Part shown: piece by piece, positions 56,147 to 64,000 of the stretch | How positions within the stretch are numbered: position 1 is the first letter of the stretch | Layout: each line of letters starts with the position of its first letter | Assembly (NCBI GenBank): GCA_910578815.1 | Contig: CAJTSE010000004.1 | Span: 1 to 64,000, forward strand | Direction: 5' to 3' | Length of the DNA stretch: 64,000 nt | Source: an uncultured Acetatifactor sp. | GTDB taxonomy: Bacteria > Bacillota > Clostridia > Lachnospirales > Lachnospiraceae | Program-made: the position numbers and the translations under genes | Notes under the pieces: model-generated | What the model was told of the DNA's origin: nothing | Databases searched by the model: none | The model's input: the letters and a program-made list of their open reading frames with translations, nothing else

Positions 56147-59100
56147 ATGAAACAGCAGAAGAAAATATGGCAGCCGGTAATATATGCACTTATATGCTTG
56201 ATTGCCGTACTTGTTTTGTTCTATTTCTATACAACGCAGAACAAGGCGCGTATTCAGGAACAGAACAGAGTGTATGCGGAGGATGCCGCAAGGCAGACGG
56301 TGAAAAGTATCGAGAGCGAATTTGATAATGCGCTGCAGCGTATTCAAAACAGTGCTTATCTGGCCGGTACAGGCAGCGGTATCTCAGAGATTGATGCAGG
56401 GCTGTTAAAAAATATTGAGCGGAATACCACCTTTGACAGCGTTCAGTTTATTGACGAAAACGGCCTGAATCTTGCCTCCGGGGGAGAGACCAATGACAGC
56501 TCGGACCGGGACTTTTTTATTCGCGGGATGCAGGGCGAGAGCGGGCTGGAAACCGTGGCGGAATCCAGGATTACCGGAAAGCCCATGATGGTTTTTTTTG
56601 CGCCGGCGTATAATGGTCAGGAGCCTGTGGGAGTATTTTTAGGACTTTATTTTGCGGATGATTACCTGCGGGATATGCTTGCGGCCAGCTACTTCGGTGA
56701 GCCTGCCGAGGTGTTCCTCTGTACAAAAGACGGCATGGTAATTGCCAATTCAGGCAGCGGCACCTACGGGGACAATTTATTTGTTTCCCTGACGGAATCG
56801 GGAGTGATTGATTCCGATACCGCCAAGCGTGCGCAGAGCGCATTCACGGAGGGTCGGGATGCGGCGCTGTTATGCAACGAAGGCTGTGAGACAGACAATC
56901 TCTGTATCATGCACCTGCCGAATTATCCCTATGTCCTGGTACAGGCGTTTCCCAAAGACGTTACGCAGACAATGGTAAACAGGGCAAACAGGGCAGGAGT
57001 ACTGCTGGAGATCTGTCTTCTGATTCTGTTTATGATTTATATTGCATTTCTGGTGATAAGCGCAGGGAAGCAGCGCAGGGAGCTGGAAACGGAGAACAAG
57101 ACCATCGGCGATGTGCTGAGGGGTGTCAATATTATGTTTTCCTCCCGTTATCTTATGGTGGATCTGGAGAAGAACCATTATGCTTATATAGCGGGAATCG
57201 GGCCGCTGAATGCCAACATTCCGATGGAAGGTGTATACAGCGAATTTATTAAACTCCACGCGGAGGATATTATCGGAGATGAGGGTAAAGAAGCATTTTC
57301 TGAATTTGCGCGGATAGAGACATTGAAAAAGACTTTGACAGAGAAGGATTCCGACGTACACGAATGCCATGTCTGCCGTCAGGGGAAGGAAGACTGGGAA
57401 CATCTGATTGTGGTGTGCCTGGAGCGTAAGGACGGCGTGCCCGTCAGGGCTTTGTATGTCCGCCAGAATATCACGGAGCTGAAGCTGAAAGAGCTGCAGG
57501 AGCAGCGGGAGAGGGCTGTGCTGAACCGTAAGGACAGGCAGTACAGGATTGCCATTATGTCCAGCTCCTTCAGCTCCTTTGAGTGCAATCTGACAAAGGA
57601 CCGAATCGAGCAGGATATTACCCGCACGGATGACGGAGAGAAGGCTTCACTGCTGGAGCTGGCGGGGCTGTCGGCCCCCTGTGAGGCGTCTGCATGCTTT
57701 GAAAATTGGAAGCAGTTTGTTTTAAAGGAATCGCTGGAGGATTATACCAGAGAGGTAAACGTGGAACATCTGAAGGAGCGTTACGAGCAGGGTGACATGG
57801 AGGTGACCGTTGATTATTGGGGCCAGATGGAGGGAAAGGAGCCGGTTTGTGTGCGCCAGTCCTTCATCATGACTCGTGACGAAGAAACCGGGGATCTGAT
57901 CGCCATGGTGGTATCCAAGGATATTACGGAGCAGGTCAGTAAGCAGCGGGAGCAGACCAGGGCGCTGCAGGATGCTCTGATGCAGGCCCAGCATGCCAAT
58001 CAGGCAAAGACGACTTTCCTTTCCAATATGAGCCATGATATACGTACGCCGATGAATGCCATTATTGGCTTTGCTACCATTGCTGCCAGCCATATGGATC
58101 GCACGGATCAGGTGAGAGACTGTCTGCAGAAGATCCTTTCTTCCAGCAATCATCTGCTGGGGCTGATTAATGATATTTTGGATATGAGCCGTATCGAGAG
58201 CGGTAAGCTGCAGATTCATAATCAGGAATGCAATATTCCGGAGCTGATGCACAATCTGGTAAATATTATCCAGCCTCAGGTAAAAGCAAAACAGATGGAA
58301 ATGTTCATCGACACCTTTGAAGTAGTCAATGAGGACGTGATCGCAGATCCGCTGAAATTGAATCAGATCTTTATTAATTTGATGGGAAATGCCGTCAAGT
58401 ATACTCCTGCAGGCGGTACGGTATCTTTCCGTATCACTCAGCATACTACCTATAAACATGGCTGGGGCGATTACGTTTTTACTGTCAAGGATAACGGGAT
58501 CGGTATGTCCCAGGAGTTTGTGAAGCACATTTTTGAACCCTTTGAGCGGGAATCCACTGCCACCAGGAGCGGTATCCAGGGGGCCGGGCTCGGTATGCCC
58601 ATCACCAAGAACATTGTTGACATGATGGGAGGCGAAATCACGGTTGAAAGTGAAGTGGGGAAGGGAAGTACCTTTACGGTTAGGCTTCCCCTGCAGCTGC
58701 AGGATGTGGAAAAGACCGCGGAGCAGATTGGGGAACTGGCGGGGCTGCGTTCCCTGGTAGTGGATGATGATCTGAATGTATGCGACAGTGTCAGCAAAAT
58801 GCTTAAGAGTATCGGCATGCGTTCCGAGTGGACTACTTCCGGCAGGGAGGCGGCTTACCGGGCGAAAGCCGCTTATGAAGAAGGGGACCCTTATCATACT
58901 TACATCATCGACTGGCAGATGCCTGAGACAAGCGGAATCGAAACGGCAAGAAGAATCCGCAGCATGGTGGGGCCCGATGCGCCCATTATTATTCTCACGG
59001 CCTACGATTGGACGGATATAGAAGACGAAGCGATGGCGGCGGGAATTACTGCTTTCTGTGCGAAGCCCCTCTTTATGTCCGATTTAAAGGCGGCGCTGCT

Positions 59101-59551
59101 TGCGGCCAATAATATCGGAGAAAACAGGCAGTCGGATGAGGGCTCGGTTTGGACAAAGGCGGATTACAGCGGCAAACGTCTCCTGCTGGTGGAGGACAAT
59201 GAGCTGAACAGGGAGATCGCAGAGGTAATTCTTGGGGAAGCGGGTTTCATGATCGAATCCGCTCCGGACGGAACCGATGCGGTAGCCATGCTGGAAAGAT
59301 CGGAAGAAGGCTATTATGATGCTGTGCTGATGGATGTGCAGATGCCGGTGATGAACGGGTATGAGGCGACAAAAGCCATCCGGGCCATGCAGCGCAGAGA
59401 CGTAAAAACCCTTCCCATTATTGCCATGACTGCCAACGCTATGGAGGATGACAAGGAGGCGGCCTTAAAAAGCGGTATGAATGCCCATATTGCAAAGCCT
59501 CTGGATATTGAACTGCTGATGAATGTATTACATCAGTTTTTGCGCGCGTGA
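56147..59551 (+). CDS. Hybrid sensor histidine kinase with two receiver domains
   Basis: This protein has 1,134 residues. The layout is a membrane segment (about 9-30), an extracellular Cache-like sensor (about 45-275), a second membrane segment (about 285-305), a PAS-like region, then HisKA with His630 in SHDIRTP and HATPase with NAVKYT, DNGIGM and GAGLGM. Two receiver domains follow with phosphoacceptors Asp922 and Asp1063 (MDVQMPVMNG); the second is the more canonical. No separate response regulator or Hpt gene is adjacent. The ATG has only a weak ribosome site. It may feed the LytTR regulators on either side, but this is inference. Confidence 0.93.
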   Translation: MKQQKKIWQPVIYALICLIAVLVLFYFYTTQNKARIQEQNRVYAEDAARQTVKSIESEFDNALQRIQNSAYLAGTGSGISEIDAGLLKNIERNTTFDSVQFIDENGLNLASGGETNDSSDRDFFIRGMQGESGLETVAESRITGKPMMVFFAPAYNGQEPVGVFLGLYFADDYLRDMLAASYFGEPAEVFLCTKDGMVIANSGSGTYGDNLFVSLTESGVIDSDTAKRAQSAFTEGRDAALLCNEGCETDNLCIMHLPNYPYVLVQAFPKDVTQTMVNRANRAGVLLEICLLILFMIYIAFLVISAGKQRRELETENKTIGDVLRGVNIMFSSRYLMVDLEKNHYAYIAGIGPLNANIPMEGVYSEFIKLHAEDIIGDEGKEAFSEFARIETLKKTLTEKDSDVHECHVCRQGKEDWEHLIVVCLERKDGVPVRALYVRQNITELKLKELQEQRERAVLNRKDRQYRIAIMSSSFSSFECNLTKDRIEQDITRTDDGEKASLLELAGLSAPCEASACFENWKQFVLKESLEDYTREVNVEHLKERYEQGDMEVTVDYWGQMEGKEPVCVRQSFIMTRDEETGDLIAMVVSKDITEQVSKQREQTRALQDALMQAQHANQAKTTFLSNMSHDIRTPMNAIIGFATIAASHMDRTDQVRDCLQKILSSSNHLLGLINDILDMSRIESGKLQIHNQECNIPELMHNLVNIIQPQVKAKQMEMFIDTFEVVNEDVIADPLKLNQIFINLMGNAVKYTPAGGTVSFRITQHTTYKHGWGDYVFTVKDNGIGMSQEFVKHIFEPFERESTATRSGIQGAGLGMPITKNIVDMMGGEITVESEVGKGSTFTVRLPLQLQDVEKTAEQIGELAGLRSLVVDDDLNVCDSVSKMLKSIGMRSEWTTSGREAAYRAKAAYEEGDPYHTYIIDWQMPETSGIETARRIRSMVGPDAPIIILTAYDWTDIEDEAMAAGITAFCAKPLFMSDLKAALLAANNIGENRQSDEGSVWTKADYSGKRLLLVEDNELNREIAEVILGEAGFMIESAPDGTDAVAMLERSEEGYYDAVLMDVQMPVMNGYEATKAIRAMQRRDVKTLPIIAMTANAMEDDKEAALKSGMNAHIAKPLDIELLMNVLHQFLRA

Positions 59552-59577
59552 AAACAATTTATTTTTGATTTAATGGG

Positions 59578-59610
59578 ATGCCGGGTTTGGACTTTAGCCC
59601 GGCATTTTTT
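59578..59610 (+). terminator. Terminator after the hybrid kinase
   Basis: ATGCCGGG pairs with CCCGGCAT around a loop of 12 bases, followed by a run of T. Confidence 0.92.
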
Positions 59611-59786
59611 GTATGCACCTGCTTATATACCGGATTATCATCGACAAAATACGACGATATATTGGTTTTTTCGACTTTTGAAATGGCTTTTTGGACAATA
59701 TAGTTGCGCATGAAAAGAACGCATTGTATTATTATAATTAAAAAAAGTACGGCGTTAAAGCCAGAGTATAGTAGCTCTGGAATCAA

Positions 59787-60488
59787 ATGTGGTATAGGGA
59801 GCAGGGTGTGAACGAAAGATACGCATGCGCGGTTGTAAGATACATGATCGGTCTTTTCTATAGGGGTGACAGGTTTAAAGAGGCGAAGTACTACTCGGAG
59901 GATATGGTATGTATCGTGCCCAAGCTTCGAGAAAGAGAAGCCAGTCACGTTATGCACCGGGGGAGCAGGGTCTGCCTGAACGGCCGGGACGGCGCGTCGG
60001 TAGTGGGAAGTTACCGACTGGTCCGTTCCGCTGCAGAAGACAAAAAAGCCAGTGTGTTGTGCCGGTATTCCAGCCTGTTGCAGTATGTGGGAGGAAGTCC
60101 ACGGCTGACTTTGCTCCATATATCAGAGGAACCGGGAAAGGTATTTCGCCTGACTGATGTTGTGGAGCATACCTACTTCCTGGGAGAGGAAGAGGTTTTA
60201 TATTTGGAGTCCGGCCATAACCGGGTTTTTTGGCATACCGGGAAGGAAACGGTGGAGGTTTCGGGCACGCTTTTAAATACCGAGAGCAGGCTGCCGGATA
60301 CTTTTGTCCGAATCCATAAAAGTTTTATCGTCAACAGTCTGCATGTGGAAAGGATTAACCGCTGTTACGCGGAGCTGTCTAACGGAGAACGTTTGCAAAT
60401 TCCCGTAAAGAAGTATACAGATGTGAGAAGAAAATTGATTGTCAGACGGGAGAATGCACGGCAGTTCACCGGACGGCTTCGTAAATAA
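59787..60488 (+). CDS. LytTR-domain regulator of injection-system locus
   Basis: This 233-residue protein has a poorly conserved N-terminal 130 residues and a C-terminal LytTR DNA-binding domain (EEEVLYLESGHNRVFWHT, then FVRIHKSFIVNSLHVERI and RLQIPVKKYTDVRRKL). The start is uncertain: no good ribosome site precedes 59787, and internal ATGs exist (for example 59904). The gene lies 54 bases before the first injection-system gene, so it likely regulates that cluster. Confidence 0.78.
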   Translation: MWYREQGVNERYACAVVRYMIGLFYRGDRFKEAKYYSEDMVCIVPKLREREASHVMHRGSRVCLNGRDGASVVGSYRLVRSAAEDKKASVLCRYSSLLQYVGGSPRLTLLHISEEPGKVFRLTDVVEHTYFLGEEEVLYLESGHNRVFWHTGKETVEVSGTLLNTESRLPDTFVRIHKSFIVNSLHVERINRCYAELSNGERLQIPVKKYTDVRRKLIVRRENARQFTGRLRK

Positions 60489-60542
60489 ACACAAGAGGAA
60501 CAGGCCGGCTTGCTGGCTTATGGCTTGAATCATGGGGGAAGT

Positions 60543-62231
60543 ATGGAGAATCAGAAGGACGGAGGCGGATACCTGTTTATCAAAAACCGATATTATCCGG
60601 GGAAGCTGCTTCATGCAAGCGATTTTGTGAGGGAACAGGAGTACGGAAACGCAAAGCTGGAATTTTTAAACCGGAGCTTTCATGGCTGGGGCATCATTCA
60701 GGGACTGGAGGTCAAAGGGGGAGAAGGCGGGGCCCTGCATGTTACGGCGGGAAGCGCTATAGACCGCAGGGGAAGGTTGATCGTGGTGCCTGAGGATGTG
60801 GAAATTGACAGGGGAAAGCTGGGAATAACAGGCAAGGCCGGACTCCAGGAGCAGGAATCCGTCGGGAACAGTTCTCGCGGGTTTATTCTGGGTCTGCGGT
60901 ATGAGGAAAAGCAGGCGGGCAGGGAGCGCAGTCTGCTTTGCGAGCAGGAGACCTATGAGGATGCGCAGATTGCGGAAAGCTATTGCCTGGCGGCATATTC
61001 CGACGAGGACTGGGAGCTTTTTAAGGCAGAGCGGGATCTGGTATCTACTCTCACGGAGGAAAGGATTCTGTACGAGGACGGAGAAGTAAGGCTTTCACTT
61101 TGTATTCCCCAGGTGGTTCCCGCAGACAGCATTTTTAAAATTCGCATTCAGGCCAGGGCGCTAAAGGGAAGCAGCGTTAACATCGGCTGGCGCTGTACGG
61201 CTAAGCTTCAGGGCGCTTTTTTCCTGGGGACGGGAAAGTCTCTTGAGGTACTGGAAGAGCAGCGGACTTCCCTGCTTGGCAGCCTGTATCAGGAATGGCA
61301 GATCTGTACGGAGGAATACCGGAAACAGATGATTGCCATGGAGTTAAGCCGGTTGGAAATTTACAGGAGCGGAGCCGAGCCCGTGGTGGCCGAGGCCTGT
61401 CAGGTTTATATTGAGACGGCGGATGCTTATGAGGAAGCGGTGCGGAGGCGGTTATCACGGGAAACGGAATCTTTCCGGGGAGAGGACATATTTCCGGAAG
61501 CGGGAAATATGCCGGGAGGCAGCAATTATTCACGGAAGAGGATTTCTCAGGAGGATTGGGTGCCTCTGGCCAGGATCGGGGTCGGTGCAGAAAAAGGCTC
61601 ATTTTTTGTATATGCCGTGGAAAGCGGGTTTAGAAGACGGGTGGCACAGACGGCGGAAACGGAAGCCATTCGCCGGGCGGCGGAAGAGAACGGTATCATA
61701 GACATCCGCTGGAGAGGACTTTTAAGAAATTTCAGAACGGAAGCGGCCGGCCCTGCGAGCGGAGGCGGCCAGGGCGGACTCAATGAATGCGGCGTCCGGC
61801 CCCAAGAGAAAGCGGAGCAGGTAGAGACATGTCAGATACGTGAGGTACAACGGGCAAGAGAAGCACACAGGGGCGTGGCAGTGATACCTGTTCCCAGACA
61901 TTATCGAAAAGGAGATACACTGTTTTCGGAAGAGATTGCCCACGGTTTTCCGGGGGAAGAAGTGTTTCTGTGGCTGGAAAGAATTTATGAAGAGCCCAGT
62001 TACGCTTACTGGGAGAAAAACAATACCAGACATGCGGCGGTCCACGGGGCGGACGAGCTGTTCGCGGACGGATGGTACAGCGGATGGGAGATTCAGAAGC
62101 AGGCCCTGCGGCAGGAGATCGAGGCAGGAACGTTTCAGATTGCCCTGGTTTTATCCAAGGGACGCAGAAAAAAGCGAAGCAGGGAGGTGGCGTTTTCATG
62201 GACAGCAGTCAGTCTGACAGGAACGACATAA
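60543..62231 (+). CDS. Contractile-injection-system-associated protein
   Basis: This 562-residue protein begins with a block I associate with contractile injection system clusters: LFIKNRYYPGKLL, LNRSFHGWGIIQGLEV and IDRRGRLIVV within residues 10-80. The rest is mixed, with long acidic and helical parts and no catalytic motif. Its role is unknown; a baseplate or spike-associated part is inferred from its place in front of cap, spike-tip and sheath genes. GGGGGA precedes the ATG at 60543. It overlaps the next gene by 34 bases. Confidence 0.65.
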   Translation: MENQKDGGGYLFIKNRYYPGKLLHASDFVREQEYGNAKLEFLNRSFHGWGIIQGLEVKGGEGGALHVTAGSAIDRRGRLIVVPEDVEIDRGKLGITGKAGLQEQESVGNSSRGFILGLRYEEKQAGRERSLLCEQETYEDAQIAESYCLAAYSDEDWELFKAERDLVSTLTEERILYEDGEVRLSLCIPQVVPADSIFKIRIQARALKGSSVNIGWRCTAKLQGAFFLGTGKSLEVLEEQRTSLLGSLYQEWQICTEEYRKQMIAMELSRLEIYRSGAEPVVAEACQVYIETADAYEEAVRRRLSRETESFRGEDIFPEAGNMPGGSNYSRKRISQEDWVPLARIGVGAEKGSFFVYAVESGFRRRVAQTAETEAIRRAAEENGIIDIRWRGLLRNFRTEAAGPASGGGQGGLNECGVRPQEKAEQVETCQIREVQRAREAHRGVAVIPVPRHYRKGDTLFSEEIAHGFPGEEVFLWLERIYEEPSYAYWEKNNTRHAAVHGADELFADGWYSGWEIQKQALRQEIEAGTFQIALVLSKGRRKKRSREVAFSWTAVSLTGTT

Positions 62232-62812
62232 GCCTTTCTCAAGGCGGCGTTTCGGAGGATGAGATCCTTCTGACAGGGAAATGCCTGTTGGAGCTTCTTA
62301 GAAAAAATCTCTGCCCCGGTTATGTGCGTGACAGGGATGGCATCCTGCTTACGGCTCCCTGGGAGGAAGCGGATTACAGGGTGGGGGTATATTTGTATGA
62401 TATACAGGATTATTCACTGGTTGCTGCAGCGGCAGTGCCGGCAGGGGAAAATATCCTGCGTTTCCCGCCCAAGGCGCTGGAGCTTTCCTATCTGCTGTTC
62501 TGCAACGAGAAGCACCGCTTTGGCGGCCTGCAGCGGGGGCAGCTGCAGGGAGTACTGAACGAAATCGTCCGCACCCTGCATGACAATCCGTTCCTTGTAA
62601 GAGAGGACGGAGAAAAGGTGGGATTTTCCTTCCTGCGGGAGAGCGTAGAGTTTAAGATCCGCCTGTGGAGCAGCTTTAACCAGCCCCTTCAGCCGGCGGT
62701 GTATCTGCGGGCGGCACCTGTTTTTGTAGCTTCGGCCAGGACCAGGAAGGTCAGCAGGGTAAAAGAACGGGATTACGGTTTACAAAAGCGTGGAGCGGAG
62801 GAAAAAGGATGA
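62198..62812 (+). CDS. DUF4255/Pvc16-like cap protein
   Basis: This 204-residue protein matches the N-terminal domain of Pvc16 (DUF4255): an N-terminal helix, RVGVYLYDIQDY near 61-72, a Leu-rich beta segment and HDNPFLV near 122. In phage-tail-like injection systems this protein caps the tube/sheath. AGGGAGGTGG stands 7 bases before the ATG at 62198; longer frames lie in the gene before. It overlaps the next gene by 4 bases. Confidence 0.8.
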   Translation: MDSSQSDRNDISLSQGGVSEDEILLTGKCLLELLRKNLCPGYVRDRDGILLTAPWEEADYRVGVYLYDIQDYSLVAAAAVPAGENILRFPPKALELSYLLFCNEKHRFGGLQRGQLQGVLNEIVRTLHDNPFLVREDGEKVGFSFLRESVEFKIRLWSSFNQPLQPAVYLRAAPVFVASARTRKVSRVKERDYGLQKRGAEEKG

Positions 62813-63192
62813 AACCGGTGATCGTACAGGGGACTCTGTTAAAATGCGGATTTGGCAATGTGCCAACACCGATCATGGTACTGCCTGATAAAAAGGTAAA
62901 CGCCATGCTTCCCGTGGCGGTAAAGACAGATCATATTCCGTTTTTAAACATCCTGCCCTTCGGTATGTGCTCCAACCCGGCAAATCCCATGGTGGCAGCG
63001 GCTACTGCCGCCGCATTGGGTGTACTGACGCCCATGCCCTGCATCCCCTGTACGGCAGAGGATTGGACGGGATCCTGCAGTAAGGTAAAGGTCAGGGGGC
63101 AGGAGGCGCTAAATATGGATTCAAAATTAAGCTGCCTTTTTGGAGGCAGCATCCAGGCGGCGGCTCCGGTACAGCCTACAGTGCTATTTTAA
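62809..63192 (+). CDS. DUF4280 PAAR-like spike-tip protein
   Basis: This 127-residue protein fits the DUF4280 family, thought to form a PAAR-like tip on the spike of injection systems. The start GTLLKCGFG, the central FGMCSNPANPM and PCIPCTAEDW, and the closing KLSCLFGG are typical. The Cys/Trp-rich loops could bind metal. It begins in an ATGA overlap with the cap gene. Confidence 0.85.
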   Translation: MKPVIVQGTLLKCGFGNVPTPIMVLPDKKVNAMLPVAVKTDHIPFLNILPFGMCSNPANPMVAAATAAALGVLTPMPCIPCTAEDWTGSCSKVKVRGQEALNMDSKLSCLFGGSIQAAAPVQPTVLF

Positions 63193-63228
63193 AAATTGTT
63201 TCAGCCTTAGACGGCGGAAAGGAGAATT

Positions 63229-64000
63229 ATGGCAGAATATTTATCACCCGGTGTATACATGGAAGAATTTGACTCCGGAATCAAGGCGATGGAAGGCGTG
63301 GGAAGCAGCACCGCAGGCTTTGTGGGGATGGCTCAGAAGGGGCCCATAAAGGGGCTGCCGGTATTGATTACCAGCATGGCCGATTATCAAAGGCAGTTCG
63401 GAGGATATTTATCGGAGCGGGCATACGGAAACCAGCGGTTTCTGCCCTATGCGGTGGAGCAGTTTTTTAATAACGGAGGCTCGACCTGTTATGTGATGAG
63501 GGTCTGCAGGGAAAAGGACGATACCGAAGAGGGAAAGAATGGAGCCGCTGCGGCTCAGGGAATATTGAAAGCAGGCGAAGCTGCTCTTTTAACCCTGACA
63601 GCCGCCAATCCCGGTGCTTGGGGGAACAATATCCGGGCAAGGCTGACACCGGTCTTTAAAAACAGGGTGAAGATAGACGGCTGGCCTGCAGGGGAGGATA
63701 AAATCTGCAGGATAAGCTCGCCTGACGGCTACGAGGCAGGGGATTTGTTGTGTATCCAGTACACGGAGGCTGATGGCCGTAAGACCTTTTACAGCGTTGT
63801 GGAGAAGGCGGAAGGAGGCGGCATCACCTTGAAATGGATGGGTACGCCGCCTGCTGCGGCGGATACGGAAGGCTTTTTGTATCTTATGGAATGGAGGATG
63901 CTCCTTCAGGACGATACGGCTGCGGAGCAGTATGAAGGCGTATCCTTTAACCCTGAGCGCAATAACAGTGTGGAGCAGGCCCTGAAAAAATCCCGGCTGG
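63229..64000 (+). CDS. Contractile tail sheath protein, cut by window edge
   Basis: The first 257 residues of a sheath protein are in the window and the frame is open at the edge. It has the classic N-terminus AEYLSPGVYMEE, then STAGFVGMAQKGP, FGGYL, FLPYAVEQFF and NGGSTCYVMRV. Sheath proteins form the contracting outer tube of phage tails and injection systems. GGAAAGGAG precedes the ATG. It is the strongest evidence that the cluster is a contractile injection system. Confidence 0.9.
   Translation, partial: MAEYLSPGVYMEEFDSGIKAMEGVGSSTAGFVGMAQKGPIKGLPVLITSMADYQRQFGGYLSERAYGNQRFLPYAVEQFFNNGGSTCYVMRVCREKDDTEEGKNGAAAAQGILKAGEAALLTLTAANPGAWGNNIRARLTPVFKNRVKIDGWPAGEDKICRISSPDGYEAGDLLCIQYTEADGRKTFYSVVEKAEGGGITLKWMGTPPAAADTEGFLYLMEWRMLLQDDTAAEQYEGVSFNPERNNSVEQALKKSRL

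Overview
The window looks like a chromosomal stretch of a Gram-positive gut anaerobe of the Lachnospiraceae type (inference). The signs are strong AGGAGG ribosome sites, frequent TTG/GTG starts, a CIRCE-controlled groESL operon, MgtE, a YigZ-family protein, LytTR regulators and moderate GC. No rRNA gene, intact tRNA or CRISPR array is visible.

Region A (1 to about 26,970) is the right part of an integrated phage-like element; its left end lies outside the window. About 60 tightly packed, mostly overlapping + strand genes run without a break. They open with a nicotinamidase-like hydrolase and a vWA / PP2C phosphatase / Ser-Thr kinase trio of the TerY-P type. Next come four DNA methyltransferases, two PAPS-reductase-family proteins, a DnaD-like replication protein, RNase HI, a HAD phosphatase, a DUF5131 protein, a GIY-YIG protein, a YopX protein and many small Cys-rich proteins. 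The block ends in a tyrosine integrase. Just after it lie three short direct repeats, then a 3'-tRNA-like fragment (tRNA-Thr-like) and that tRNA's terminator, which I read as the attachment site. Inside the block sit a self-contained minus-strand unit for a 42-residue hydrophobic peptide, a gene knocked out of frame by a five-unit ACAT repeat, and an amber-interrupted Lar-like gene. No capsid, tail or lysis genes are in this part.

Region B (27,000 to 37,400) is unusual: two zinc-ribbon proteins, a 971-residue protein with the hallmarks of the cellular RNA-dependent RNA polymerase (RDR/YonO) fold behind a consensus promoter that contains a LexA-like palindrome, and a lone 1,812-residue phage tape-measure protein without other tail genes. 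It may be the remnant of a second, SPbeta-like phage or a domesticated module.

Region C (37,400 to 59,600) reads as host core: a small gene pair with divergent promoters and hairpin-rich flanks, a class A penicillin-binding protein, YigZ, MgtE behind a structured leader with a Pro-rich small ORF, an AraC regulator, a DUF1905/C39-like protein, a zinc-finger membrane protein, groES-groEL, an envelope-glycolipid-like operon (two GT8 glycosyltransferases, two PlsC-type acyltransferases), a LytTR / LiaF-like / ABC exporter unit, and a large hybrid histidine kinase.

Region D (59,787 to the right edge) opens a contractile injection system cluster: a LytTR regulator, a 562-residue baseplate-associated-type protein, a DUF4255/Pvc16-like cap protein, a DUF4280 PAAR-like spike tip and a tail sheath protein cut by the window edge.
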